NCBI GenBank assembly: GCA_910577225.1
Contig: CAJTMV010000002.1
Span: 221,572 to 285,571 of the forward strand
Direction of reading: 5' to 3'
Length of the DNA: 64,000 nucleotides
Source of the DNA: an uncultured Eubacterium sp.
GTDB lineage: Bacteria > Bacillota > Clostridia > Lachnospirales > Lachnospiraceae
Below, in pieces: positions 7,452 to 16,621 of the stretch. Position 1 is the first letter of the stretch, and each line of letters begins with the position of its first letter. The notes beneath the pieces are model-generated. The model worked only from the letters and a program-made list of their open reading frames with translations, made no database searches and was not told the DNA's origin. Position numbers and translations under genes: made by a program.

Positions 7452-9248
7452 TTATTTCCCAGCCAGCATCTGCACTGCCCGGTAACGAGAGAGGTTAAAA
7501 TTCCGGACTCCCAGATTGCTTTTTGCCTGATATACTTTACACATATACATCGAATACCAGTACGTTTCCTTCGGAGCATCCGTCTCTGCCAGCATGCTGT
7601 CATCCAGACGACCTTCCAGTATGGCCTGTGCCAGACGTGCCCCATCGTCCATCTGGCTTTTCGCCTCCAAAGACGCCTGCTCGTAATAATGTTCCACTGC
7701 CGGCGCTGCATCCAGGGACAGCTGCGACAAATACCACCAGTCCATGTTTGCCGCATTTTCCTGCGCATGGGCCAGATTATAGGATGCTATCAGATGATCC
7801 ACATGTACAAACGCCAGACACAGATAAATCGTACTAATCACTCCGATGCTGTATCGAACCAGCATAAAATTCGGTTTTAGAATGACCGCCATCGCTCCTG
7901 CCAGCAAAAATGCCAGAGCCAGAAGCGCCGCCAGCACAAATACCCGCAAAAACGTCAGCTGGTAAACGGAAATATACAGACACATCCGATAAGCGCTCGA
8001 AGCTAACATGACAAACGTGCATCCGCAGATCAAAAGCAGCAGCATATGCAGTATCCAATTCCGCGCAAAATATTTGCGCATCACAAGCACAAGTCCAAAA
8101 TTCACCACACAGACAAACAACAGCATGTAAAATCCCCTATGTGCATACTGCGCATAAGTCATTCCATCCGGCAGCTGCATGCTGGCCGCAAACAGATATA
8201 GCACCTGCACACCGCAAAATACCGCATACATTATAAAAAACGGCGCCAAAAACGTAATCGCAATCACCGGATCGAAGACCGGCCGGCGGCTTTCGATCTG
8301 TATCTGGTCGCGACGGATCAGATAACGCATCCCGCAATACGAAGAAAAAAATCCAAACAACAGCATTCCCACAGCCTGAAGTACCCTGACGGGCATGCGG
8401 ACACCGGAAAACATCCGCAAAACCATCGTTTCAAATACGGCATCCGCACACATCAGACAAAACCCGACAACCAGAATCCCAGGCGCCGCCAGCAGCAGTC
8501 CTGTCAGTACCGCACGCGTCGTTTTGTTTTCTTTCGTTTTCTTCTCTCTAAGAAACGCATATCCATCTGTAAACGGTGTCAGCGCACATCCGACTGCCCC
8601 TGACACTGCCGTCATCATCGCAACCATGTTTTTGGTAAAATCCCACTGACTGTCGTCATAAAAATTATGCAGTAAAAATAAAAGCAGCATTACAAAAAAT
8701 CCGATATAGTTCATCCAGATCATTACGGACTGATCCGTCAGAAACGTCGCAATTCCAAGCAGCATCATTACCGTAATATAAAACCAGCTGCCCGTACGCA
8801 GATGTCCACAAGACCCGACAGATACATTCGTACCTGTATCCGCCCTGGTCATGTCTCTCTCAGCCGCATCCGCCTTAGCCGGCTCTTTCTGAGCCATATC
8901 CGCCCTGGCCGCTTCTTTCCCTGCCGTTTCTGCTCTGATCGGTTCTTTCTCAGCCACTTCTGCTCTGATCCATTCTTTTTCAGCCACTTCTGCCCTGATC
9001 GGTTCTTTCTCAGCCATTTCTTCCCTGATCAGTTCTTTCTCAGCCACCTCTGCCCTGCTCGCTTCTTTCCCTGCCATTTCTTCCCTGATCAGTTCTTTCT
9101 CTTTTACAGACTCTGTCACAGATATCTGCCGCATCGTCACACACGCATACAAAATTGTCGCTGCAATCCACACCGGCATTGTAATGCCGCTGTCGTTTTG
9201 AAACATACAGATCGTATAGACTGCTGCATACAGCGCAATGAAATGCAA
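7452..9248 (-). CDS. DUF4173-type multi-pass membrane protein with a charged repeat insert
   Basis: 598 residues of unknown function, recognised as DUF4173/DUF4153-like by the layout of about eleven TM helices and a soluble C-terminal tail. TM1-2 (residues 1-40) are separated from the rest by a hydrophilic insert (51-140) made of nine ten-residue repeats of the type KEPIRAEVAE. Later TM segments include TGSWFYITVMMLLGIATFL, NYIGFFVMLLLFLL and VLTGLLLAAPGILVVGFCL. The tail (about 490-598) is soluble and may bind other proteins. The first start available is TTG at 9248, with a stop six codons earlier and no clear ribosome site, so the true start is uncertain. Stands alone. Confidence 0.75.
   Translation of the reverse strand: MHFIALYAAVYTICMFQNDSGITMPVWIAATILYACVTMRQISVTESVKEKELIREEMAGKEASRAEVAEKELIREEMAEKEPIRAEVAEKEWIRAEVAEKEPIRAETAGKEAARADMAQKEPAKADAAERDMTRADTGTNVSVGSCGHLRTGSWFYITVMMLLGIATFLTDQSVMIWMNYIGFFVMLLLFLLHNFYDDSQWDFTKNMVAMMTAVSGAVGCALTPFTDGYAFLREKKTKENKTTRAVLTGLLLAAPGILVVGFCLMCADAVFETMVLRMFSGVRMPVRVLQAVGMLLFGFFSSYCGMRYLIRRDQIQIESRRPVFDPVIAITFLAPFFIMYAVFCGVQVLYLFAASMQLPDGMTYAQYAHRGFYMLLFVCVVNFGLVLVMRKYFARNWILHMLLLLICGCTFVMLASSAYRMCLYISVYQLTFLRVFVLAALLALAFLLAGAMAVILKPNFMLVRYSIGVISTIYLCLAFVHVDHLIASYNLAHAQENAANMDWWYLSQLSLDAAPAVEHYYEQASLEAKSQMDDGARLAQAILEGRLDDSMLAETDAPKETYWYSMYMCKVYQAKSNLGVRNFNLSRYRAVQMLAGK
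8829..9098 (-). repeat. 30-bp tandem repeat inside the DUF4173 coding sequence
   Basis: Nine units of 30 bp encode ten-residue blocks such as KEPIRAEVAE, KEWIRAEVAE, KELIREEMAE and KEAARADMAQ, exactly in phase from residue 51 to 140. Central units are nearly identical at DNA level and the outer ones are diverged, the pattern expected of a coding minisatellite that changes length by slippage. The product is a charged, probably helical, cytosolic or external loop. Confidence 0.85.
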
Positions 9249-9337
9249 TACATTTTTATCGATTTACGATAAATTTTTACTGTTTTATAATGTTTGAGTC
9301 GTGGGAATGATTTCAGGATACGCTCTGGGCATAAGAA

Positions 9338-9373
9338 ATCCCCCGCAGCCGCTTTCTTCCGGCTTCGGGGGAT
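9338..9373. other. Strong GC-rich hairpin in the gap before the DUF4173 gene
   Basis: ATCCCCCG (9338-9345) pairs with CGGGGGAT (9366-9373), with an inner AGCCG/CGGCT stem. It sits between two minus-strand genes and is followed on that strand by TTTCTTATG, a weak T-tract. It may terminate transcription from the 285-residue gene upstream. The rest of 9249-9577 holds no gene that I can support. Confidence 0.45.
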
Positions 9374-9577
9374 ATGTGCTTTCTTTTCTGATTTCCCTGA
9401 TTCTATTGTTTTTGTATTTCCAATCCAAAAATCAGCTCCCATATTTATATTAATCCATCCACATACTGACGGTATAAAATATCGCAGTCAGCGTCCCGCT
9501 CATATAAAGATTTCGAATTGCATGCATTATGCATGATGTAAAAAACACGCTTACAATTCCTCTGCCAGAACCTCCTT

Positions 9578-10435
9578 CTAACGTTTCCGATTTGCATAAT
9601 CATCCCAAATACCATTCAGCGTATTTCTTGCAGAAGAAGAAATTCCCAGATGCAGCCGAAACTGGTTCAGACTGCCTGTTTCCTGTTTCAGCCGCCCGAT
9701 ATTGTTCTCGTCGACCGCGTCCATAAACGCGTGATACGCCTGCTCCCTAATGTCTGTACTTTGCTTTTTCACCGCGGATCTGTCTGTTTCCGCGCTGCCG
9801 GAATGATATACTGTCTGCGCCTGAAAGTCCTGCAGGTCGTTCCATATCTGCGTATTTGCCGCCATAAACCGGCTGTGCGTTTCATAGGCTTTATCCAGCA
9901 TTTCCAGCTCTTTTTCTTTCGTCAGTTCCTGGATACTTCCGTCCTGCGCAGTATAATATTCCTTCTCGCCGGCAGGCGCCGCATATTTTTCCTCTATACG
10001 GTCTTTGAGCAGGTTCCAGGAGCAGGCCATCTGATTCATATAGCGGTCAAAGGTATCCTTTTTTTCTGCGCCGTCTTCCTGAAACCTGGCTTTTAACGCA
10101 TCGATATCCGCCTGCAGGTCGTCCTGTATCACAAAATCGTCAGACGCAGAACCGTTTCCCAGCTTTAACAGAACCTTTTCAAAATCATTTCCCATGCCAG
10201 GTGCTCCTGCGTTAAGGGGCGAGAGTTTTCCGATATTCGCAGGCTGGCTGATTCCCCTTGCCGCAGACATTTTTTCCCTCAGAGCCGTAAGGCCTTCTCC
10301 GGAAATATCCACCCGATCGCCCGACTGCCGCTTTGCAGCAGTGTCCGAATCTGCGTGCTGTAAGCGTTTCTTCATCCGGCTGGCATCTGCCTGATACTTA
10401 GTTGCCAATGTTCTTTGCATGTGATTGATATTCAT
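9578..10435 (-). CDS. Uncharacterised 285-residue soluble protein
   Basis: Not assigned to a family. It is hydrophilic, without signal peptide or TM segments, and mostly predicted helical. Near the N-terminus is QSGDRVDISGEGLTAL, which resembles the short D-R-V-x-I/L-S motif of flagellar regulators such as FlgM, but the rest does not match FlgM. The C-terminal half has regular amphipathic helices (YMNQMACSWNLLKDRIEEKY; MLDKAYETHSRFMAANTQIWNDL). The ATG at 10435 is preceded by AGAGGTG at 7 nt. It follows the EamA gene after 160 bp that contain a perfect hairpin (10465-10500). Function unknown. Confidence 0.7.
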   Translation of the reverse strand: MNINHMQRTLATKYQADASRMKKRLQHADSDTAAKRQSGDRVDISGEGLTALREKMSAARGISQPANIGKLSPLNAGAPGMGNDFEKVLLKLGNGSASDDFVIQDDLQADIDALKARFQEDGAEKKDTFDRYMNQMACSWNLLKDRIEEKYAAPAGEKEYYTAQDGSIQELTKEKELEMLDKAYETHSRFMAANTQIWNDLQDFQAQTVYHSGSAETDRSAVKKQSTDIREQAYHAFMDAVDENNIGRLKQETGSLNQFRLHLGISSSARNTLNGIWDDYANRKR

Positions 10436-10464
10436 GCTCGTTCACCTCTTTCATCATAGACGTA

Positions 10465-10500
10465 ACAATCTGCCGTCACTTCATTGTATCGGCAGATTGT
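10465..10500. other. Inverted repeat between EamA and the 285-residue gene
   Basis: ACAATCTGCCG (10465-10475) and CGGCAGATTGT (10490-10500) form a perfect 11-bp stem with a 14-nt loop. No T-tract follows on the minus strand. It may be an operator or a weak terminator of the EamA gene. Confidence 0.4.
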
Positions 10501-10595
10501 ATATGATTTAAAGCGGAATGCGACGAAAGGCATAAAAAATGAAATGAATGGTATGATTCAGCAGAAGGTCTGGCAGCATCGGACAACCGCAGATC

Positions 10596-11531
10596 TTACG
10601 ATACCGTTTTCCTGCCATCCAGGGGAAGCTGTGCAAATATCACTGCTCCAAAGATCATTACACATCCCAAAATCTCTCTGAACTGCAGCGCCTCACCCAA
10701 AATCACCCAGCCTGCCAGCACAGAAAATACGGACTCCAGACTCAGAATCAGCGATGCCGCCGTAGGATTTACGCCCTGCTGACCGATAATCTGAAGCGTA
10801 TATCCTGCCCCGCAGGAAAGCACACCTGCATACAAAATCGCAATCCAGGCCTGCGGTGTCGTCAGCCCCTGCACCCACGCCGAAACAGATGGCGCCTGCA
10901 TAATATCTGAAACACACATCGGTACGGCTGAAATGATTCCGCATACAAAAAACTGAATACAGGACATCCGTACTCCGTCCACCCGTACGGCAAAATAATC
11001 AATAATTAAAATATGTACCGCAAACAGCAGCGCGCACAGCAGCAGCAGCAAATCCGAAAACTGCATCTGAAAGTCTCCCTTCACACATAACAGATACAAT
11101 CCTGCCAGCGCCACTGCAATTGCTGTCCAGACATTCCAGCCGCATTTTTTATGTAAAAACAGTCCCAGCACCGGAACGATCAGCATATAGCATGCCGTCA
11201 GAAATCCGGCTTTGCCAGCAGACGAGCCGAGATAAAGTCCCATCTGCTGCAGGTTGCTGCCGGCTGCCAGCGCGATTCCGCAGGCAGTACCGCCGGCAAG
11301 CAGCGTCCTCCAGTCTTTTCTGCTCACCGGACGGTTTCTGGTCAGCTGCAGACGGTCTGAGAGGCGAATGACTGGCAGCAGCGCCGCTCCCCCGATCATG
11401 CACCGAATACAGTTAAACGTATACGGCCCTGCCGCATCTCCGCCCGCGCTTTGCGCGGTAAAAGCCGTTCCCCAGATAAACGCCGTCAGTATTAACAAGC
11501 TGACATACAGCTTTGAATTTTCTGATTTCAT
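10596..11531 (-). CDS. EamA-family (DMT superfamily) transporter
   Basis: Ten-helix inner-membrane permease of the drug/metabolite transporter superfamily, formed by two EamA repeats of five helices. These carriers usually export amino acids or other small metabolites; the substrate here is unknown. The first repeat opens with LYVSLLILTAFIWGTAFTAQ and the second with VSAWVQGLTTPQAWIAILYAGVL; the PTAASLILSLESVFSVLAGWVILGE segment is the classic end of the second repeat. The ATG at 11531 has GAGGG 7 nt before it and is preferred to an in-frame start at 11576. Length (311 residues) is normal. Probably transcribed alone or with the gene at 9578. Confidence 0.92.
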   Translation of the reverse strand: MKSENSKLYVSLLILTAFIWGTAFTAQSAGGDAAGPYTFNCIRCMIGGAALLPVIRLSDRLQLTRNRPVSRKDWRTLLAGGTACGIALAAGSNLQQMGLYLGSSAGKAGFLTACYMLIVPVLGLFLHKKCGWNVWTAIAVALAGLYLLCVKGDFQMQFSDLLLLLCALLFAVHILIIDYFAVRVDGVRMSCIQFFVCGIISAVPMCVSDIMQAPSVSAWVQGLTTPQAWIAILYAGVLSCGAGYTLQIIGQQGVNPTAASLILSLESVFSVLAGWVILGEALQFREILGCVMIFGAVIFAQLPLDGRKTVS

Positions 11532-11603
11532 GTTCTTTCCCTCGTTAAATAAAACTTCCTGCCTGACATCCGTCACCGTTTGGACGCCAGCTGCCTGTTT
11601 CTT

Positions 11604-14543
11604 CTACAAACGCTCCATTCCCGTAAAATACTGAAAATAAATATTTAAAAGAGACCGGTCTGTTTTCCCCTTGGCCACATCCTCCATAAAACGTCTGGTA
11701 ATACTGCTTCTGGCAGTTTTATGGAACGCCGTTTTTTTCAGCATCTTATCCGAAAATCCGGCCAGCCATTCGATCTGAAACGCGCTGTAATCAAACGTTT
11801 CCATATCGCCTAAAAACTGCAGCAGCGGACGGTCGGATTTAAGAAGCGCTTCCCGAAATTCCCCGGTATGCGCCAGCTTTTTGTCGATAAACAGCCGGTA
11901 CAACGTAACAAGCACATCTTCATATTCCCCAGACATATCGCCGCTGCTTATTTTCTTTATCTCGTCCAGACTTTGCAGGATCTTCTGCTCAAACTCTGCA
12001 CGCGGTTCTATGATGTCATACATGACGATATCGGCATAGATCTCATAACAACGCCAGCTGTCCTCTTTCCAGTCTGCAAAAAACTGCCGGATTTTCTCCT
12101 GATTATTCGCATCGCAATACGGATAAATCTTTACGGCAGAAAAGGCTTTTTCCCTGCAAAGCAGTCCCCGAATCTCCTGTGCATATCCTTCCTGATAAAC
12201 AGAATAAACAATCGCCGCAACATCCTGCATCAGCCTGCCGGCTTTTTGAATCGTCCGTGTATCTGTTTCTGCCAGAATAAGGCCAGTCAGACGATTCCAC
12301 AATCTTCCGGCCGCATAATTGCTGATCTGAAAGTCTCCATCCTGTTTTTTCCGAAACAGGTTCTTTTGCGCACAAACACGCAGCACGGTTACGATCCTCT
12401 CTTTCGTCTGATCCAGACGCTGCAGATGCAGCTGACTGGTCATCCCATCGATGGCCAGCTCCATCAGCTCCTCATCCGGACCAATCCATGCGCACAGCAC
12501 AATACTGTTCCAAAGCTCTGTATGAGTTTCTTTGCGTTCTGCCGACTGCAGATTGCGAACGATTGTTTTCATAACCGCAACGCCATCCGGTTCTGATGGG
12601 AGAACGTCGATGCTGTATTGCGTCAGCATATCCAGCATCTCACCAGGCGACAGATAACGGATCATCAAAAACAGCTCAAAGTTTGTAATTACAAAAGCAT
12701 CCACAAGACCAATATTTTTTAACATACATTTAAGATATGATAAAAATGCTTTTTCTGCAGGCAAAGATCTGTCGGCCATCATACCATTACTGATCAGATA
12801 CAAATAATAATCTTTTACATAAAGTCGTAATTTTTCAAGGTCCGCACGTCCTGCAGCGTCAAAGCAGCCGGTCTTTTGCCGCTCTTCGATCGTTTGTACC
12901 ATCTCATAAATATCCTGAAACACGCCGACATGCAGCTGAAACGAATCGATCTCTTTTAAGACAGACGCATGCAAAAAAGAAACTCCGGACAGCTCTGCGG
13001 CGATCGAATCCGGATCGATATCCGCGGTCTCTTCCTGTATCTGGTCATAAATATCCTGCGGCAATTCCGGTAAACCATCCCCGTTTTTTATATGGTTCGC
13101 GATTCTCTGCCGGTTTAACTGCGACAGATAATACTGGTCATACTGCTTATTTTGAACAGCCACCTTTACGGCTTTGCACAATACCCGATACGCACTGGCA
13201 TAATCTTCCAGCAGATAATAACCAAATGCCAGCTTTGCGTATACAGGCTGCTCCTGATCGAACAGCGCAAAAACCTCTGTCTGTTTTCGTATCCCTTCGT
13301 AGTCAAATGTCATAAGCAGAGGAAACAGTTCGTTTTCCAGATGCGGAATCTCTGTTGTCTGCGCATAGATCTGATTTTCCTTTTCCTCGCGCAGATAATG
13401 TTCGATCTGACGGATACCGCTCTTTCTAAGCGCGCCTGCCAATACGCTGTACGGATTTTCTGTCGTTACCAGATCCTGTTTGAAATACTCTGTCAATTTT
13501 ACGGCTAACTGATTCGTTTCATTTTCCTTCGTTTCCTGTTGCTTCGTTTCCTGCCGTTTCTTTTCCTGCTGGCCCAGTACCCATATTTTATCTGCATGGA
13601 TACCCAGTTTACATTTTGACAGTCCTTTTTCTACATTTTTTCGTAATATATAATGCAGATTCAAAAAAGGCATCAAATAATTTTTGGCATCTTCCAGATC
13701 GGACAGCTGTTCGCCGGACCCGGAACAAATCCGGTCCATCACCGTCAGCAACGCGTCCTGCTTCTGATCGCCAAAGCTGTTTGTATGAATGATGCCGACA
13801 CCATTATTTTTATAATATTCAAATTCAATTTTACGATAATCTCTGTCGTTTTCCAGCATATACGCCTGTAAAGTTTCGCCGCCTGCGATCTCTTTTATCC
13901 AGGAAAAGATCTGACGGATTTCCGGATCCTGTAAAGAACAGCCTGCGAACAAAACGATATTGTTTGCCAGGACAGACTTTACATAAGCTGCGATCTTTCT
14001 GAAATTGCTGTGGTAATGAAAATAGTCCTCTTCTTTTAAGACAAAATTATTATGAGCAAAATCGCCGTGCATTTTAACGATCCGGTTCTCATTGTGCACA
14101 TCCGAAAGCTCCTTGTCCTGGCAGACGGTTGTATACAGGTATCCCCGACGATACAGTTCCTGTTGCAGCAAATCCGAATAACTGGTTGTGATAATCGTAT
14201 GTACATGAAAATCCGCAATTTTTTTGTGAAATGCATTCGGACGCAGCTGTTGCTGATCGCAAAAAATCTTTTTACACAATTCCACATACTGCTCATTTCC
14301 GTGTGCCTGAAAATAATATTGCGGTATTCTGACGTCGTCCGCTCCCTGATGATATTCCAGATGCAAACGACTGCAAATTTCTTTCACCGCATCCTTCCGA
14401 CACGGAATCCCCGAACCTGCATCCATCTCTGATCCTGCGAATAAGACCAGCTTTTTTGACAGATATGCCTCCCGCAGAATCCGTATGGATTCCTCTGCAA
14501 ACGAATCGTTCCCTGTCACTTTATCTGCATTACTTAAAGACAT
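11604..14543 (-). CDS. SIR2-like domain protein with large helical-repeat C-terminus (possible phage-defence NADase)
   Basis: 979 residues. The N-terminal third is a SIR2-like Rossmann domain: KLVLFAGSEMDAGSGIP (32-47), HTIITTSYSDLLQQEL (115-130), RIVKMHGD (154-161) and VLFAGCSLQDPEIRQIF (197-213) align with the family's GAG, TTNYD, K-H-G and GxSLxDP motifs. The rest (about 290-979) is helical, TPR-like. SIR2 plus long helical tail is the architecture of single-protein anti-phage systems such as the DSR sirtuins, which deplete NAD; that role is inferred. The GAG motif is degenerate and the usual Asn of TTN is Ser121, while His159 is kept, so activity is doubtful. A short Lys/Gln/Glu/Thr-rich stretch (about 325-350) links the parts. 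AGGAG precedes the ATG. No defence genes flank it. Confidence 0.8.
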   Translation of the reverse strand: MSLSNADKVTGNDSFAEESIRILREAYLSKKLVLFAGSEMDAGSGIPCRKDAVKEICSRLHLEYHQGADDVRIPQYYFQAHGNEQYVELCKKIFCDQQQLRPNAFHKKIADFHVHTIITTSYSDLLQQELYRRGYLYTTVCQDKELSDVHNENRIVKMHGDFAHNNFVLKEEDYFHYHSNFRKIAAYVKSVLANNIVLFAGCSLQDPEIRQIFSWIKEIAGGETLQAYMLENDRDYRKIEFEYYKNNGVGIIHTNSFGDQKQDALLTVMDRICSGSGEQLSDLEDAKNYLMPFLNLHYILRKNVEKGLSKCKLGIHADKIWVLGQQEKKRQETKQQETKENETNQLAVKLTEYFKQDLVTTENPYSVLAGALRKSGIRQIEHYLREEKENQIYAQTTEIPHLENELFPLLMTFDYEGIRKQTEVFALFDQEQPVYAKLAFGYYLLEDYASAYRVLCKAVKVAVQNKQYDQYYLSQLNRQRIANHIKNGDGLPELPQDIYDQIQEETADIDPDSIAAELSGVSFLHASVLKEIDSFQLHVGVFQDIYEMVQTIEERQKTGCFDAAGRADLEKLRLYVKDYYLYLISNGMMADRSLPAEKAFLSYLKCMLKNIGLVDAFVITNFELFLMIRYLSPGEMLDMLTQYSIDVLPSEPDGVAVMKTIVRNLQSAERKETHTELWNSIVLCAWIGPDEELMELAIDGMTSQLHLQRLDQTKERIVTVLRVCAQKNLFRKKQDGDFQISNYAAGRLWNRLTGLILAETDTRTIQKAGRLMQDVAAIVYSVYQEGYAQEIRGLLCREKAFSAVKIYPYCDANNQEKIRQFFADWKEDSWRCYEIYADIVMYDIIEPRAEFEQKILQSLDEIKKISSGDMSGEYEDVLVTLYRLFIDKKLAHTGEFREALLKSDRPLLQFLGDMETFDYSAFQIEWLAGFSDKMLKKTAFHKTARSSITRRFMEDVAKGKTDRSLLNIYFQYFTGMERL

Positions 14544-14800
14544 ATGATAAGACTCCTCTCTGCAAACCCCATTTTTTGCTAATATGTTTTATCATATCAC
14601 ATTTTTCTCTGGCTTTCATCGTTTTTTTCATATGTTTTTGTAACAGCTGGAAAGAGACTGCAAATCATTACACTGACACTGGCTTACAGGCCAGATCCTG
14701 AAGATGCTGAAAGAAAAAACCGCCGGGAATACAGACTGCCGGATATCAAAAATCTGACAGTCGCACCATAAAAACTATGAATCCTCTGAATGCAAATGAA
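14544..14800. other. Intergenic region upstream of the SIR2-like gene
   Basis: No gene or clear structure apart from the terminator at its right end. It should hold the promoter of the SIR2-like gene. Confidence 0.4.
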
Positions 14801-14842
14801 AAAACAGCTGTAGAAATCCTTCTGATTTCCACAGCTGTTTTT
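14801..14842 (-). terminator. Strong terminator after the cell-wall-repeat gene
   Basis: AACAGCTGT and ACAGCTGTT arms with an inner GAAATC/GATTTC stem form a 16-18 bp hairpin. Runs of A and T flank both sides, so it can work in either direction; on minus it follows the stop at 14858. Confidence 0.85.
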
Positions 14843-14857
14843 TATCTCAGAATCCGT

Positions 14858-15847
14858 TTATATCCGCTGCATCCTGGTTATTTTTCGTGACGCGCTGCAG
14901 TAATATCTGTAATTTCCGACTGTTACCCACTGGCTGACGGCGATATAGCCGTCTTTATCCGCATAATACCGCTCGCCGCCTGCCTGAAATATTTCGTCTT
15001 CCATCAGACTGCCGGACAGATTTGCGTAGATCTTTTCGCCGGATTTTAATGTATAAAAACCGTCTCTGACAATCGCTCCTGATTTTTTTGCGTAATATAA
15101 ACGCCCCTTTACGCGAAAGAACTGATTGGTAATTACGGCGCCAAAATGATCTGCGTAGATCTTACTTCCCTTTTCCGTCATACAAAACGTATTCATTGCA
15201 ATCGCGCCGGACTGTTTTGCATAATACTGCGTTCCTTTTATCTGAAAACTTTTGCCGGCAATCAGCTCTCCGTCCGGCATGGCATATACCAGGCTTCCTT
15301 TTGCGGTCTTGCAGAATCCGTTGTTCGCAAGTGTGTAGTCCGACTGTACATAATATCTTCTGCCGTTTTTGCTCAGCGACTGGCCGGAAACGAGTGTGCC
15401 GTCTTTGGATGCAAACACCTTTTTACCATTTTTCATGGTGCAAAACTCATTTACTGCAATCGAGCCGTCTTTTTTCGCATAATACTTTTTTCCATCATAG
15501 GTAACCATCTGTTCTCTGGCTACCAGTCCGTCTTTACCGGCATAGCAGAGATTTCCTCCTACCAGCACGACAAGCATATCGCTGACAAATCCGCCGTTGC
15601 TGTCTACAATCTGAAGCCTGCCATCCTCCCTCATCACAGTGGAATATGTCACTTCTTCAAAGCGGTCCGTCCGCACCGGAATTGTCGCATCATAATTATC
15701 GGTTTCACTCTGATACGCTGCCGATACCGGCCGTATCACATCCGCTCCCGGTACCGCCACCTGCGCCAGCAATGCGGCAAACATAGCTGCCGCTGCTGTC
15801 AGAACGCGGCAGAACCAAAGAAGCGGCTGTTTTTCTTCGTCCATCAT
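14858..15847 (-). CDS. Secreted or anchored protein with cell-wall-binding (choline-binding-like) repeats
   Basis: 329 residues. An N-terminal hydrophobic segment (WFCRVLTAAAAMFAALLAQVAV) acts as a signal peptide or anchor. From about residue 100 to the end there are about ten repeats of roughly 20 residues with the pattern G-K-K-Y-Y-A-K-K-D-G-S-I-A, typical of CW-binding/glucan-binding repeats that attach proteins to wall polymers. There is no catalytic domain. Some repeats have KIYA or KVFA in place of KYYA, an alternating pattern. The ATG is 9 nt after AAGGAG. It follows the 242-residue gene by 13 bp and is likely co-transcribed with it. Its role is likely structural or adhesive at the cell surface; the ligand is unknown. 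Confidence 0.82.
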   Translation of the reverse strand: MMDEEKQPLLWFCRVLTAAAAMFAALLAQVAVPGADVIRPVSAAYQSETDNYDATIPVRTDRFEEVTYSTVMREDGRLQIVDSNGGFVSDMLVVLVGGNLCYAGKDGLVAREQMVTYDGKKYYAKKDGSIAVNEFCTMKNGKKVFASKDGTLVSGQSLSKNGRRYYVQSDYTLANNGFCKTAKGSLVYAMPDGELIAGKSFQIKGTQYYAKQSGAIAMNTFCMTEKGSKIYADHFGAVITNQFFRVKGRLYYAKKSGAIVRDGFYTLKSGEKIYANLSGSLMEDEIFQAGGERYYADKDGYIAVSQWVTVGNYRYYCSASRKITRMQRI

Positions 15848-15860
15848 AAAACATTTCTCC

Positions 15861-16589
15861 TTATAATTTCATTACATTTTTATCGCCATACAGCACCCGG
15901 TGCTTTTCTGTTTCATCCATTTCCACAAACTGTCCACGGCGGTCATAATAAGTCAGCAGATCGGAATTATGCGCCAGACGTCTGGTTCCGTTTTTTGTCA
16001 CAACCTGTTCGATCCTGGATAAATTGCCCGATTTTAACGCTTCCTCCGCAGCTTTTTTTAATAACGCTGCATCTTCTGTTTCCGGTAAGGCTGCCGTATC
16101 CTGAAACGTTTCGTTTGTTCCTGCAGCCTCCAGGTTTTCATCTGCTTCTGGTTCTTCCTCTGTTTCCGGTTCTTCTAACGAAGGCAGATCCCCGAGAGGC
16201 ACATCCTCCGGAGGCAGACTGCTCTCAGCTGCCGGATGACCGGTTTCTTTCGCAGGACGGTCTGATTCCCAGAAAGCCCTGAGCCAGTGTACGACCGGTG
16301 CGAAAAGTTTGCGCAGCGCTCCTGACAGAACCGGTTCTTTCCCGGCAGAAAAAATACCGGTTTCTTTTTTCTTTTTGTCTGTCCCGGAGGATGATAAGTC
16401 AAGGACTACGCCATGATCCGCCTGCTTTGCAGTTTCCTTTTCTTTTTTGCGGACAGCAGACCGTCCACGCGACCCTTCTTTAAACCCCGGCGTATTTTCA
16501 TAGGCTCTTACCGCCGGATTTTTTCTCTTATTGGTACTGCTGCCTCCCTGAAAATCATAGCTGCCCTTATTATTAATCTTATCGATCAT
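15861..16589 (-). CDS. Uncharacterised acidic low-complexity protein
   Basis: 242 residues, no recognised family. A basic first part (KRKNPAVRAYENTPGFKEG; RSAVRKKEKETAKQ) leads to HGVVLDLSSSGTDKKKK, a hydrophobic patch (LSGALRKLFAPVVHWLRAFW) and then a very acidic Pro/Glu-rich stretch (LPSLEEPETEEEPEADENLE). The end (LLKKAAEEALKSGNLSRIEQV, then NSDLLTYYDRRGQFVEMDE) is compact. No signal peptide. The VLDLSSSG motif recalls the DRVDISGEG motif of the protein at 9578, hinting at a shared partner. AGGTGG precedes the ATG by 8 nt. It lies 13 bp before the cell-wall-repeat gene, so the two may work together. Confidence 0.7.
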   Translation of the reverse strand: MIDKINNKGSYDFQGGSSTNKRKNPAVRAYENTPGFKEGSRGRSAVRKKEKETAKQADHGVVLDLSSSGTDKKKKETGIFSAGKEPVLSGALRKLFAPVVHWLRAFWESDRPAKETGHPAAESSLPPEDVPLGDLPSLEEPETEEEPEADENLEAAGTNETFQDTAALPETEDAALLKKAAEEALKSGNLSRIEQVVTKNGTRRLAHNSDLLTYYDRRGQFVEMDETEKHRVLYGDKNVMKL

Positions 16590-16621
16590 GCGCTACACCA
16601 CCTTTTTACTTTCGCCTGCCG

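Noticed and set aside
8829..9098. CRISPR-like 30-bp repeats
   Set aside because: The repeats are contiguous, in frame and encode ten-residue blocks of a membrane protein.
9137..9442. 101-codon minus-strand frame overlapping the DUF4173 start
   Set aside because: Its end reads the first TM segment in the wrong frame; it gives no family match and contains the GC-rich hairpin.
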